From Erythrophleum ivorense (lineage: Eukaryota > Streptophyta > Magnoliopsida > Fabales > Fabaceae), in assembly GCA_026724425.1 (NCBI GenBank), contig JAIUCV010001288.1:61409-125408 (forward strand): a stretch of 64,000 bases of DNA, read 5' to 3'. The translations under genes were made by a program, and so were the position numbers. The notes below the pieces were generated by a model that worked only from the letters and a program-made list of their open reading frames with translations, did not search any database and had not been told where the DNA came from. Within the stretch, counting starts at the first letter, position 1. Every line of letters begins with the position of its first letter. Below, in pieces: positions 1 to 10,097 of the stretch.

Positions 1-127
1 CCAAGAGTGCTTTAGGTGTCTAAACATCGTTTGTGCCCAAAATAACGACGTTTATATGCTTTTCCGGGCCATTTTCTACAACGGACTCCGAATCAAAGAA
101 TACAAAGCGGTATGCTACGTGTTCTTA

Positions 128-137
128 GGATGCATCC
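128..137. other. Perfect palindrome GGATGCATCC in the spacer
   Basis: A 10-bp self-complementary sequence about 130 bases upstream of the gene, present in essentially every unit. One copy is disturbed just to its right by the insertion before gene 128 (near 61892). It could be a protein-binding site or simply conserved by homogenisation. No function is known to me. Confidence 0.5.
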
Positions 138-221
138 ATCATTCCTCTCTTAGAAAGCCTACCCAACAGTCCGGACCGGGCCTAAGCATCAAGTGGGGCC
201 CACGCCGAATGAGCGTCCAAG

Positions 222-239
222 ATCCTTTTGGGAAAGGAT
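222..239. other. 7-bp inverted repeat touching the TATA-like element
   Basis: ATCCTTT (222-228), loop TGGG, AAAGGAT (233-239). The right arm ends on the first T of the TATA-like element, so the structure covers -45 to -28. It is found unchanged in nearly all units. The unit before gene 125 has lost one G in the loop. A cruciform or dimer-binding role is possible but not shown. Confidence 0.55.
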
Positions 240-244
240 ATATG
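239..244 (+). promoter_or_regulatory. Upstream Pol III TATA-like element of 5S gene 1 (-28 to -23)
   Basis: TATATG lies at -28 to -23 relative to the first base of the gene (267). In Arabidopsis, 5S transcription needs a TATA-like motif at -28, a GC pair near -12 and C at -1. Here C266 supplies the -1 base. The GC-rich stretch GCGCG (250-254) is at -17 to -13 rather than -12, and a perfect TATATA sits at 256-261 (-11 to -6). The same arrangement precedes nearly every copy. Confidence 0.75.
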
Positions 245-266
245 CGATTGCGCGTTATATACAAAC

Positions 267-385
267 GGGTGCGATCATACCAGCACTAATGCACCGGATC
301 CCATCAGAACTCCGCAGTTAAGCGTGCTTGGGCGAGAGTAGTACTAGGATGGGTGACCTCCCGGGAAGTCCTCGTGTTGCACCCC
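267..385 (+). rRNA. 5S ribosomal RNA, gene 1
   Basis: Encodes 5S rRNA of the 60S ribosomal subunit, made by RNA polymerase III in the nucleus. The 119 bases fold as expected: positions 1-9 pair with 110-118 (helix I, with C119 as a 3' overhang), and CGGA 29-32 pairs with TCCG 45-48 (helix III). Box A, IE and box C are intact. The start is set by C at -1 and the TATA-like element at -28, the end by CCCC before A + T18. Spacer S1, allele G25. This is the reference copy; later entries give only differences. Confidence 0.98.
316..363 (+). promoter_or_regulatory. Internal control region of 5S gene 1 (box A, IE, box C)
   Basis: Using the standard 5S coordinates, box A is gene positions 50-64 (316-330, AGTTAAGCGTGCTTG), the intermediate element 67-72 (333-338) and box C 80-97 (346-363, starting AGGATGGGTGACC). 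These are the TFIIIA contact regions in eukaryotic 5S genes. They are unchanged across the array except in genes 14 (C95T), 66 (A80G), 28 and 29 (G gained or lost near 85), and 88. Confidence 0.85.
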
Positions 386-752
386 ATTTTTTTTTTTTTT
401 TTTTCGTTTTAAATCCGAAAATTCTGGAAGGCGTATCTGTAAGACCGTGTGGACGTACACCGCCCACAGCCCCTTCTCGCGAAGCCCCAAGAGTGCTTTA
501 GGTGTCTAAACATCGTTTGTGCCCAAAATAACGACGTTTAGATGCTTTTCCGGGCCATTTTCTACAACGGACTCCGAATCAAAGAATACAAAGCGGTATG
601 CTACGTGTTCTTAGGATGCATCCATCATTCCTCTCTTAGAAAGCCTACCCAACAGTCCGGACCGGGCCTAAGCATCAAGTGGGGCCCACGCCGAATGAGC
701 GTCCAAGATCCTTTTGGGAAAGGATATATGCGATTGCGCGTTATATACAAAC
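386..752 (+). repeat. Reference complete intergenic spacer (between genes 1 and 2)
   Basis: About 367 bases without a gene. Order: A + T18, then a segment from CGTTTTAAATCCG through GGACGTACACCGCCC and TCGCGAAGCCCC, the class-diagnostic site at 537-545 (TTTAGATGC here), the palindrome GGATGCATCC, the CCGGACCGGGCC segment, the 7-bp inverted repeat and the promoter. Every other spacer in the window has this structure and differs only at the sites listed under its gene. There are no internal sub-repeats, no tRNA-like boxes and no coding capacity. Confidence 0.95.
387..404 (+). terminator. Poly-T Pol III terminator of gene 1 (T18)
   Basis: The gene ends CCCC, then one A, then 18 Ts. Pol III stops at runs of four or more Ts, so this is far longer than needed. 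Across the array the run is 16 to 21, mostly 18 or 19; the single A is missing in most T25 copies. Confidence 0.9.
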
Positions 753-871
753 GGGTGCGATCATACCAGCACTAATGCACCGGATCCCATCAGAACTCCG
801 CAGTTAAGCGTGCTTGGGCGAGAGTAGTACTAGGATGGGTGACCTCCCGGGAAGTCCTCGTGTTGCACCCC
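753..871 (+). rRNA. 5S ribosomal RNA, gene 2
   Basis: Gene identical to gene 1. Spacer S2, G25, A + T18. First unit of the 5-unit higher-order repeat (genes 2-6). Confidence 0.98.
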
Positions 872-1238
872 ATTTTTTTTTTTTTTTTTTCGTTTTAAAT
901 CCGAAAATTCTGGAAGGCGTATCTGTAAGACCGTGTGGACGTACACCGCCCACAGCCCCTTCTCGCGAAGCCCCAAGAGTGCTTTAGGTGTCTAAACATC
1001 GTTTGTGCCCAAAATAACGACGTTTAGACGCTTTTCCGGGCCATTTTCTACTACGGACTCCGAATCAAAGAATACAAAGCGGTATGCTACGTGTTCTTAG
1101 GATGCATCCATCATTCCTCTCTTAGAAAGCCTACCCAACAGTCCGGACCAGGCCTAAGCATCAAGTGGGGCCCACACCGAATGAACATCCAAGATCCTTT
1201 TGGGAAAGGATATATGCGATTGCGCGTTATATACAAAC

Positions 1239-1357
1239 GGGTGCGATCATACCAGCACTAATGCACCGGATCCCATCAGAACTCCGCAGTTAAGCGTGCT
1301 TGGGCGAGAGTAGTACTAGGATGGGTGACCTCCCGGGAAGTCCTCGTGTTGCACCCC
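1239..1357 (+). rRNA. 5S ribosomal RNA, gene 3
   Basis: Spacer S4 (GGACCAGG, CACACCG, GAACATCC), G25, A + T19. Second unit of the 5-unit repeat. Confidence 0.98.
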
Positions 1358-1725
1358 ATTTTTTTTTTTTTTTTTTTCGTTTTAAATCCGAAAATTCTGG
1401 AAGGCGTATCTGTAAGACCGTGTGGACGTACACCGCCCACAGCCCCTTCTCGCGAAGCCCCAAGAGTGCTTTAGGTGTCTAAACATCGTTTGTGCCCAAA
1501 ATAACGACGTTTAGACGCTTTTCCGGGCCATTTTCTACTACGGACTCCGAATCAAAGAATACAAAGCGGTATGCTACGTGTTCTTAGGATGCATCCATCA
1601 TTCCTCTCTTAGAAAGCCTACCCAACAGTCCGGACCGGGCCTAAGCATCAAGTGGGGCCCACGCCGAATGAGCGTCCAAGATCCTTTTGGGAAAGGATAT
1701 ATGCGATTGCGCGTTATATACAAAC

Positions 1726-1844
1726 GGGTGCGATCATACCAGCACTAATTCACCGGATCCCATCAGAACTCCGCAGTTAAGCGTGCTTGGGCGAGAGTAG
1801 TACTAGGATGGGTGACCTCCCGGGAAGTCCTCGTGTTGCACCCC
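1726..1844 (+). rRNA. 5S ribosomal RNA, gene 4 (T25 allele)
   Basis: First T25 copy: base 1750 is T, giving ACTAATTCACC. Position 25 lies in loop B between helices II and III. Spacer S3, no A, T18. The gene is otherwise standard, so it may well be functional. Confidence 0.96.
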
Positions 1845-2210
1845 TTTTTTTTTTTTTTTTTTCGTTTTAAATCCGAAAATTCTGGAAGGCGTATCTGTAA
1901 GACCGTGTGGACGTACACCGCCCACAGCCCCTTCTCGCGAAGCCCCAAGAGTGCTTTAGGTGTCTAAACATCGTTTGTGCCCAAAATAACGACGTTTAGA
2001 CGCTTTTCCGGGCCATTTTCTACTACGGACTCCGAATCAAAGAATACAAAGCGGTATGCTACGTGTTCTTAGGATGCATCCATCATTCCTCTCTTAGAAA
2101 GCCTACCCAACAGTCCGGACCGGGCCTAAGCATCAAGTGGGGCCCACGCCGAATGAGCGTCCAAGATCCTTTTGGGAAAGGATATATGCGATTGCGCGTT
2201 ATATACAAAC

Positions 2211-2329
2211 GGGTGCGATCATACCAGCACTAATGCACCGGATCCCATCAGAACTCCGCAGTTAAGCGTGCTTGGGCGAGAGTAGTACTAGGATGGGTGA
2301 CCTCCCGGGAAGTCCTCGTGTTGCACCCC
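2211..2329 (+). rRNA. 5S ribosomal RNA, gene 5
   Basis: Spacer S3 but allele G25 with A + T18, unlike the T25 genes that usually follow S3 spacers. Confidence 0.98.
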
Positions 2330-2696
2330 ATTTTTTTTTTTTTTTTTTCGTTTTAAATCCGAAAATTCTGGAAGGCGTATCTGTAAGACCGTGTGGACGT
2401 ACACCGCCCACAGCCCCTTCTCGCGAAGCCCCAAGAGTGCTTTAGGTGTCTAAACATCGTTTGTGCCCAAAATAACGACGTTTAGATGCTTTTCCGGGCC
2501 ATTTTCTACAACTGACTCCGAATCAAAGAATACAAAGCGGTATGCTACGTGTTCTTAGGATGCATCCATCATTCCTCTCTTAGAAAGCCTACCCAACAGT
2601 CCGGACCGGGCCTAAGCATCAAGTGGGGCCCACGCCGAATGAGCGTCCAAGATCCTTTTGGGAAAGGATATATGCGATTGCGCGTTATATACAAAC

Positions 2697-2815
2697 GGGT
2701 GCGATCATACCAGCACTAATGCACCGGATCCCATCAGAACTCCGCAGTTAAGCGTGCTTGGGCGAGAGTAGTACTAGGATGGGTGACCTCCCGGGAAGTC
2801 CTCGTGTTGCACCCC
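2697..2815 (+). rRNA. 5S ribosomal RNA, gene 6
   Basis: Spacer S2 with a private G-to-T change at 2513 (CAACTGACTCC), shared only with gene 11. G25, A + T18. Last unit of the first 5-unit block. Confidence 0.98.
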
Positions 2816-3182
2816 ATTTTTTTTTTTTTTTTTTCGTTTTAAATCCGAAAATTCTGGAAGGCGTATCTGTAAGACCGTGTGGACGTACACCGCCCACAGC
2901 CCCTTCTCGCGAAGCCCCAAGAGTGCTTTAGGTGTCTAAACATCGTTTGTGCCCAAAATAACGACGTTTAGATGCTTTTCCGGGCCATTTTCTACAACGG
3001 ACTCCGAATCAAAGAATACAAAGCGGTATGCTACGTGTTCTTAGGATGCATCCATCATTCCTCTCTTAGAAAGCCTACCCAACAGTCCGGACCGGGCCTA
3101 AGCATCAAGTGGGGCCCACGCCGAATGAGCGTCCAAGATCCTTTTGGGAAAGGATATATGCGATTGCGCGTTATATACAAAC

Positions 3183-3301
3183 GGGTGCGATCATACCAGC
3201 ACTAATGCACCGGATCCCATCAGAACTCCGCAGTTAAGCGTGCTTGGGCGAGAGTAGTACTAGGATGGGTGACCTCCCGGGAAGTCCTCGTGTTGCACCC
3301 C
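3183..3301 (+). rRNA. 5S ribosomal RNA, gene 7
   Basis: Spacer S2, G25, A + T18. Counterpart of gene 2, exactly 2430 bases away; starts the second 5-unit block. Confidence 0.98.
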
Positions 3302-3668
3302 ATTTTTTTTTTTTTTTTTTCGTTTTAAATCCGAAAATTCTGGAAGGCGTATCTGTAAGACCGTGTGGACGTACACCGCCCACAGCCCCTTCTCGCGAAG
3401 CCCCAAGAGTGCTTTAGGTGTCTAAACATCGTTTGTGCCCAAAATAACGACGTTTAGACGCTTTTCCGGGCCATTTTCTACTACGGACTCCGAATCAAAG
3501 AATACAAAGCGGTATGCTACGTGTTCTTAGGATGCATCCATCATTCCTCTCTTAGAAAGCCTACCCAACAGTCCGGACCAGGCCTAAGCATCAAGTGGGG
3601 CCCACACCGAATGAACATCCAAGATCCTTTTGGGAAAGGATATATGCGATTGCGCGTTATATACAAAC

Positions 3669-3787
3669 GGGTGCGATCATACCAGCACTAATGCACCGGA
3701 TCCCATCAGAACTCCGCAGTTAAGCGTGCTTGGGCGAGAGTAGTACTAGGATGGGTGACCTCCCGGGAAGTCCTCGTGTTGCACCCC
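3669..3787 (+). rRNA. 5S ribosomal RNA, gene 8
   Basis: Spacer S4, G25, A + T19. Counterpart of gene 3 at 2430 bases. Confidence 0.98.
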
Positions 3788-4155
3788 ATTTTTTTTTTTT
3801 TTTTTTTCGTTTTAAATCCGAAAATTCTGGAAGGCGTATCTGTAAGACCGTGTGGACGTACACCGCCCACAGCCCCTTCTCGCGAAGCCCCAAGAGTGCT
3901 TTAGGTGTCTAAACATCGTTTGTGCCCAAAATAACGACGTTTAGACGCTTTTCCGGGCCATTTTCTACTACGGACTCCGAATCAAAGAATACAAAGCGGT
4001 ATGCTACGTGTTCTTAGGATGCATCCATCATTCCTCTCTTAGAAAGCCTACCCAACAGTCCGGACCGGGCCTAAGCATCAAGTGGGGCCCACGCCGAATG
4101 AGCGTCCAAGATCCTTTTGGGAAAGGATATATGCGATTGCGCGTTATATACAAAC

Positions 4156-4274
4156 GGGTGCGATCATACCAGCACTAATTCACCGGATCCCATCAGAACT
4201 CCGCAGTTAAGCGTGCTTGGGCGAGAGTAGTACTAGGATGGGTGACCTCCCGGGAAGTCCTCGTGTTGCACCCC
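4156..4274 (+). rRNA. 5S ribosomal RNA, gene 9 (T25 allele)
   Basis: Spacer S3, T25, no A, T18. Counterpart of gene 4 at 2430 bases. Confidence 0.96.
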
Positions 4275-4640
4275 TTTTTTTTTTTTTTTTTTCGTTTTAA
4301 ATCCGAAAATTCTGGAAGGCGTATCTGTAAGACCGTGTGGACGTACACCGCCCACAGCCCCTTCTCGCGAAGCCCCAAGAGTGCTTTAGGTGTCTAAACA
4401 TCGTTTGTGCCCAAAATAACGACGTTTAGACGCTTTTCCGGGCCATTTTCTACTACGGACTCCGAATCAAAGAATACAAAGCGGTATGCTACGTGTTCTT
4501 AGGATGCATCCATCATTCCTCTCTTAGAAAGCCTACCCAACAGTCCGGACCGGGCCTAAGCATCAAGTGGGGCCCACGCCGAATGAGCGTCCAAGATCCT
4601 TTTGGGAAAGGATATATGCGATTGCGCGTTATATACAAAC

Positions 4641-4759
4641 GGGTGCGATCATACCAGCACTAATGCACCGGATCCCATCAGAACTCCGCAGTTAAGCGTG
4701 CTTGGGCGAGAGTAGTACTAGGATGGGTGACCTCCCGGGAAGTCCTCGTGTTGCACCCC
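4641..4759 (+). rRNA. 5S ribosomal RNA, gene 10
   Basis: Spacer S3, G25, A + T18. Counterpart of gene 5 at 2430 bases. Confidence 0.98.
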
Positions 4760-5126
4760 ATTTTTTTTTTTTTTTTTTCGTTTTAAATCCGAAAATTCTG
4801 GAAGGCGTATCTGTAAGACCGTGTGGACGTACACCGCCCACAGCCCCTTCTCGCGAAGCCCCAAGAGTGCTTTAGGTGTCTAAACATCGTTTGTGCCCAA
4901 AATAACGACGTTTAGATGCTTTTCCGGGCCATTTTCTACAACTGACTCCGAATCAAAGAATACAAAGCGGTATGCTACGTGTTCTTAGGATGCATCCATC
5001 ATTCCTCTCTTAGAAAGCCTACCCAACAGTCCGGACCGGGCCTAAGCATCAAGTGGGGCCCACGCCGAATGAGCGTCCAAGATCCTTTTGGGAAAGGATA
5101 TATGCGATTGCGCGTTATATACAAAC

Positions 5127-5245
5127 GGGTGCGATCATACCAGCACTAATGCACCGGATCCCATCAGAACTCCGCAGTTAAGCGTGCTTGGGCGAGAGTA
5201 GTACTAGGATGGGTGACCTCCCGGGAAGTCCTCGTGTTGCACCCC
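5127..5245 (+). rRNA. 5S ribosomal RNA, gene 11
   Basis: Spacer S2 with the private T at 4943 seen otherwise only before gene 6. G25, A + T18. Closes the second 5-unit block. Confidence 0.98.
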
Positions 5246-5612
5246 ATTTTTTTTTTTTTTTTTTCGTTTTAAATCCGAAAATTCTGGAAGGCGTATCTGT
5301 AAGACCGTGTGGACGTACACCGCCCACAGCCCCTTCTCGCGAAGCCCCAAGAGTGCTTTAGGTGTCTAAACATCGTTTGTGCCCAAAATAACGACGTTTA
5401 GACGCTTTTCCGGGCCATTTTCTACTACGGACTCCGAATCAAAGAATACAAAGCGGTATGCTACGTGTTCTTAGGATGCATCCATCATTCCTCTCTTAGA
5501 AAGCCTACCCAACAGTCCGGACCAGGCCTAAGCATCAAGTGGGGCCCACACCGAATGAACATCCAAGATCCTTTTGGGAAAGGATATATGCGATTGCGCG
5601 TTATATACAAAC

Positions 5613-5731
5613 GGGTGCGATCATACCAGCACTAATGCACCGGATCCCATCAGAACTCCGCAGTTAAGCGTGCTTGGGCGAGAGTAGTACTAGGATGGGT
5701 GACCTCCCGGGAAGTCCTCGTGTTGCACCCC
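5613..5731 (+). rRNA. 5S ribosomal RNA, gene 12
   Basis: Spacer S4, G25, A + T19. Begins the run of S4/T25 alternation. Confidence 0.98.
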
Positions 5732-6099
5732 ATTTTTTTTTTTTTTTTTTTCGTTTTAAATCCGAAAATTCTGGAAGGCGTATCTGTAAGACCGTGTGGA
5801 CGTACACCGCCCACAGCCCCTTCTCGCGAAGCCCCAAGAGTGCTTTAGGTGTCTAAACATCGTTTGTGCCCAAAATAACGACGTTTAGACGCTTTTCCGG
5901 GCCATTTTCTACTACGGACTCCGAATCAAAGAATACAAAGCGGTATGCTACGTGTTCTTAGGATGCATCCATCATTCCTCTCTTAGAAAGCCTACCCAAC
6001 AGTCCGGACCGGGCCTAAGCATCAAGTGGGGCCCACGCCGAATGAGCGTCCAAGATCCTTTTGGGAAAGGATATATGCGATTGCGCGTTATATACAAAC

Positions 6100-6218
6100 G
6101 GGTGCGATCATACCAGCACTAATTCACCGGATCCCATCAGAACTCCGCAGTTAAGCGTGCTTGGGCGAGAGTAGTACTAGGATGGGTGACCTCCCGGGAA
6201 GTCCTCGTGTTGCACCCC
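6100..6218 (+). rRNA. 5S ribosomal RNA, gene 13 (T25 allele)
   Basis: Spacer S3, T25, no A, T18. Confidence 0.96.
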
Positions 6219-6584
6219 TTTTTTTTTTTTTTTTTTCGTTTTAAATCCGAAAATTCTGGAAGGCGTATCTGTAAGACCGTGTGGACGTACACCGCCCACA
6301 GCCCCTTCTCGCGAAGCCCCAAGAGTGCTTTAGGTGTCTAAACATCGTTTGTGCCCAAAATAACGACGTTTAGACGCTTTTCCGGGCCATTTTCTACTAC
6401 GGACTCCGAATCAAAGAATACAAAGCGGTATGCTACGTGTTCTTAGGATGCATCCATCATTCCTCTCTTAGAAAGCCTACCCAACAGTCCGGACCAGGCC
6501 TAAGCATCAAGTGGGGCCCACACCGAATGAACATCCAAGATCCTTTTGGGAAAGGATATATGCGATTGCGCGTTATATACAAAC

Positions 6585-6703
6585 GGGTGCGATCATACCA
6601 GCACTAATGCACCGGATCCCATCAGAACTCCGCAGTTAAGCGTGCTTGGGCGAGAGTAGTACTAGGATGGGTGACCTCTCGGGAAGTCCTCGTGTTGCAC
6701 CCC
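6585..6703 (+). rRNA. 5S ribosomal RNA, gene 14 (C95T)
   Basis: Spacer S4, G25, A + T19. Base 6679 is T where other copies have C (gene position 95, inside box C), which removes the CCCGGG site. This is the only copy in the window with it. It may reduce TFIIIA binding. Confidence 0.95.
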
Positions 6704-7071
6704 ATTTTTTTTTTTTTTTTTTTCGTTTTAAATCCGAAAATTCTGGAAGGCGTATCTGTAAGACCGTGTGGACGTACACCGCCCACAGCCCCTTCTCGCG
6801 AAGCCCCAAGAGTGCTTTAGGTGTCTAAACATCATTTGTGCCCAAAATAACGACGTTTAGACGCTTTTCCGGGCCATTTTCTACTACGGACTCCGAATCA
6901 AAGAATACAAAGCGGTATGCTACGTGTTCTTAGGATGCATCCATCATTCCTCTCTTAGAAAGCCTACCCAACAGTCCGGACCGGGCCTAAGCATCAAGTG
7001 GGGCCCACGCCGAATGAGCGTCCAAGATCCTTTTGGGAAAGGATATATGCGATTGCGCGTTATATACAAAC

Positions 7072-7190
7072 GGGTGCGATCATACCAGCACTAATTCACC
7101 GGATCCCATCAGAACTCCGCAGTTAAGCGTGCTTGGGCGAGAGTAGTACTAGGATGGGTGACCTCCCGGGAAGTCCTCGTGTTGCACCCC
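7072..7190 (+). rRNA. 5S ribosomal RNA, gene 15 (T25 allele)
   Basis: Spacer S3 with G-to-A at 6834 (AACATCATTTG), shared only with gene 18. T25, no A, T19. Confidence 0.96.
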
Positions 7191-7557
7191 TTTTTTTTTT
7201 TTTTTTTTTCGTTTTAAATCCGAAAATTCTGGAAGGCGTATCTGTAAGACCGTGTGGACGTACACCGCCCACAGCCCCTTCTCGCGAAGCCCCAAGAGTG
7301 CTTTAGGTGTCTAAACATCGTTTGTGCCCAAAATAACGACGTTTAGACGCTTTTCCGGGCCATTTTCTACTACGGACTCCGAATCAAAGAATACAAAGCG
7401 GTATGCTACGTGTTCTTAGGATGCATCCATCATTCCTCTCTTAGAAAGCCTACCCAACAGTCCGGACCGGGCCTAAGCATCAAGTGGGGCCCACGCCGAA
7501 TGAGCGTCCAAGATCCTTTTGGGAAAGGATATATGCGATTGCGCGTTATATACAAAC

Positions 7558-7676
7558 GGGTGCGATCATACCAGCACTAATTCACCGGATCCCATCAGAA
7601 CTCCGCAGTTAAGCGTGCTTGGGCGAGAGTAGTACTAGGATGGGTGACCTCCCGGGAAGTCCTCGTGTTGCACCCC
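7558..7676 (+). rRNA. 5S ribosomal RNA, gene 16 (T25 allele)
   Basis: Spacer S3, T25, no A, T18. Follows another T25 gene directly, breaking the S4/T25 alternation. Confidence 0.96.
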
Positions 7677-8042
7677 TTTTTTTTTTTTTTTTTTCGTTTT
7701 AAATCCGAAAATTCTGGAAGGCGTATCTGTAAGACCGTGTGGACGTACACCGCCCACAGCCCCTTCTCGCGAAGCCCCAAGAGTGCTTTAGGTGTCTAAA
7801 CATCGTTTGTGCCCAAAATAACGACGTTTAGACGCTTTTCCGGGCCATTTTCTACTACGGACTCCGAATCAAAGAATACAAAGCGGTATGCTACGTGTTC
7901 TTAGGATGCATCCATCATTCCTCTCTTAGAAAGCCTACCCAACAGTCCGGACCAGGCCTAAGCATCAAGTGGGGCCCACACCGAATGAACATCCAAGATC
8001 CTTTTGGGAAAGGATATATGCGATTGCGCGTTATATACAAAC

Positions 8043-8161
8043 GGGTGCGATCATACCAGCACTAATGCACCGGATCCCATCAGAACTCCGCAGTTAAGCG
8101 TGCTTGGGCGAGAGTAGTACTAGGATGGGTGACCTCCCGGGAAGTCCTCGTGTTGCACCCC
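8043..8161 (+). rRNA. 5S ribosomal RNA, gene 17
   Basis: Spacer S4, G25, A + T18. Parallels gene 14 but without C95T. Confidence 0.98.
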
Positions 8162-8528
8162 ATTTTTTTTTTTTTTTTTTCGTTTTAAATCCGAAAATTC
8201 TGGAAGGCGTATCTGTAAGACCGTGTGGACGTACACCGCCCACAGCCCCTTCTCGCGAAGCCCCAAGAGTGCTTTAGGTGTCTAAACATCATTTGTGCCC
8301 AAAATAACGACGTTTAGACGCTTTTCCGGGCCATTTTCTACTACGGACTCCGAATCAAAGAATACAAAGCGGTATGCTACGTGTTCTTAGGATGCATCCA
8401 TCATTCCTCTCTTAGAAAGCCTACCCAACAGTCCGGACCGGGCCTAAGCATCAAGTGGGGCCCACGCCGAATGAGCGTCCAAGATCCTTTTGGGAAAGGA
8501 TATATGCGATTGCGCGTTATATACAAAC

Positions 8529-8647
8529 GGGTGCGATCATACCAGCACTAATTCACCGGATCCCATCAGAACTCCGCAGTTAAGCGTGCTTGGGCGAGAG
8601 TAGTACTAGGATGGGTGACCTCCCGGGAAGTCCTCGTGTTGCACCCC
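8529..8647 (+). rRNA. 5S ribosomal RNA, gene 18 (T25 allele)
   Basis: Spacer S3 with A at 8291, the variant shared with gene 15. T25, no A, T19. Confidence 0.96.
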
Positions 8648-9014
8648 TTTTTTTTTTTTTTTTTTTCGTTTTAAATCCGAAAATTCTGGAAGGCGTATCT
8701 GTAAGACCGTGTGGACGTACACCGCCCACAGCCCCTTCTCGCGAAGCCCCAAGAGTGCTTTAGGTGTCTAAACATCGTTTGTGCCCAAAATAACGACGTT
8801 TAGACGCTTTTCCGGGCCATTTTCTACTACGGACTCCGAATCAAAGAATACAAAGCGGTATGCTACGTGTTCTTAGGATGCATCCATCATTCCTCTCTTA
8901 GAAAGCCTACCCAACAGTCCGGACCAGGCCTAAGCATCAAGTGGGGCCCACACCGAATGAACATCCAAGATCCTTTTGGGAAAGGATATATGCGATTGCG
9001 CGTTATATACAAAC

Positions 9015-9133
9015 GGGTGCGATCATACCAGCACTAATGCACCGGATCCCATCAGAACTCCGCAGTTAAGCGTGCTTGGGCGAGAGTAGTACTAGGATGG
9101 GTGACCTCCCGGGAAGTCCTCGTGTTGCACCCC
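9015..9133 (+). rRNA. 5S ribosomal RNA, gene 19
   Basis: Spacer S4, G25, A + T19. Confidence 0.98.
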
Positions 9134-9501
9134 ATTTTTTTTTTTTTTTTTTTCGTTTTAAATCCGAAAATTCTGGAAGGCGTATCTGTAAGACCGTGTG
9201 GACGTACACCGCCCACAGCCCCTTCTCGCGAAGCCCCAAGAGTGCTTTAGGTGTCTAAACATCGTTTGTGCCCAAAATAACGACGTTTAGACGCTTTTCC
9301 GGGCCATTTTCTACTACGGACTCCGAATCAAAGAATACAAAGCGGTATGCTACGTGTTCTTAGGATGCATCCATCATTCCTCTCTTAGAAAGCCTACCCA
9401 ACAGTCCGGACCGGGCCTAAGCATCAAGTGGGGCCCACGCCGAATGAGCGTCCAAGATCCTTTTGGGAAAGGATATATGCGATTGCGCGTTATATACAAA
9501 C

Positions 9502-9620
9502 GGGTGCGATCATACCAGCACTAATTCACCGGATCCCATCAGAACTCCGCAGTTAAGCGTGCTTGGGCGAGAGTAGTACTAGGATGGGTGACCTCCCGGG
9601 AAGTCCTCGTGTTGCACCCC
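9502..9620 (+). rRNA. 5S ribosomal RNA, gene 20 (T25 allele)
   Basis: Spacer S3, T25, no A, T20. The spacer after it has lost 10 bases near 9714, so the next gene is only 477 away. Left edge of the first indel patch. Confidence 0.96.
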
Positions 9621-9978
9621 TTTTTTTTTTTTTTTTTTTTCGTTTTAAATCCGAAAATTCTGGAAGGCGTATCTGTAAGACCGTGTGGACGTACACCGCC
9701 CACAGCCCCTTCTCCAGAGTGCTTTAGGTGTCTAAACATCGTTTGTGCCCAAAATAACGACGTTTATATGCTTTTCCGGGCCATTTTCTACAACGGACTC
9801 CGAATCAAAGAATACAAAGCGGTATGCTACGTGTTCTTAGGATGCATCCATCATTCCTCTCTTAGAAAGCCTACCCAACAGTCCGGACCGGGCCTAAGCA
9901 TCAAGTGGGGCCCACGCCGAATGAGCGTCCAAGATCCTTTTGGGAAAGGATATATGCGATTGCGCGTTATATACAAAC

Positions 9979-10097
9979 GGGTGCGATCATACCAGCACTA
10001 ATGCACCGGATCCCATCAGAACTCCGCAGTTAAGCGTGCTTGGGCGAGAGTAGTACTAGGATGGGTGACCTCCCGGGAAGTCCTCGTGTTGCACCCC
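9979..10097 (+). rRNA. 5S ribosomal RNA, gene 21
   Basis: Spacer S1 with the 10-base deletion at its left end; G25, A + T20. The gene itself is intact. Confidence 0.97.

Larger units (their letters stand above)
1..266 (+). repeat. Partial intergenic spacer upstream of gene 1 (class S1)
   Basis: This is the right-hand part of a spacer, starting at CCAAGAGTGC; unit phase is counted from this point. It carries TTTATATGC near 50-58 and CTACAAC near 76-82, which define class S1. It holds a perfect 10-bp palindrome (128-137), a 7-bp inverted repeat (222-239) and the upstream promoter. No sub-repeats within the spacer are visible. The frame opening at 56 and running into the gene is not a protein gene: it recurs only because the DNA recurs. 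Confidence 0.95.
487..5346 (+). repeat. 5-unit higher-order repeat, two copies (genes 2-6 and 7-11), 2430 bp period
   Basis: Class order S2, S4, S3/T25, S3/G25, S2 with the CAACTG variant, in both copies. T runs are 18, 19, 18, 18, 18 in both, and all five gene starts are exactly 2430 apart. Confidence 0.93.

Noticed and set aside
178..201. GGGCC ... GGCCC inverted repeat in the spacer
   Set aside because: Only a 5-bp stem with a 14-base loop in GC-rich sequence; too weak to call a structure.
56..289. 77-codon open frame repeated about once per S2/S1 unit
   Set aside because: It starts in the spacer and ends inside the 5S gene. It depends on spacer class (S3 and S4 units lose the ATG) and has no recognisable domain. 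Repetition of the DNA, not coding selection, explains it.
386..404. Poly-T as the tail of a minus-strand retrocopy
   Set aside because: It sits at the exact 3' end of every 5S gene, where a Pol III terminator belongs, and there are no target-site duplications.
1300..1482. 60-codon frame with a phenylalanine run, starting inside the 5S gene
   Set aside because: The phenylalanine run is the poly-T terminator read as codons, and the frame breaks whenever the T run changes by one base.
1763..1948. Minus-strand frame with a lysine run
   Set aside because: The lysines are the T run read in reverse, and the frame covers the 5S gene on the wrong strand.
9588..10001. Longer merged frames (137 to 149 codons) near 9.6-11.5 kb
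   Set aside because: They arise from the T20 run and one-base indels that bring two spurious frames into phase.
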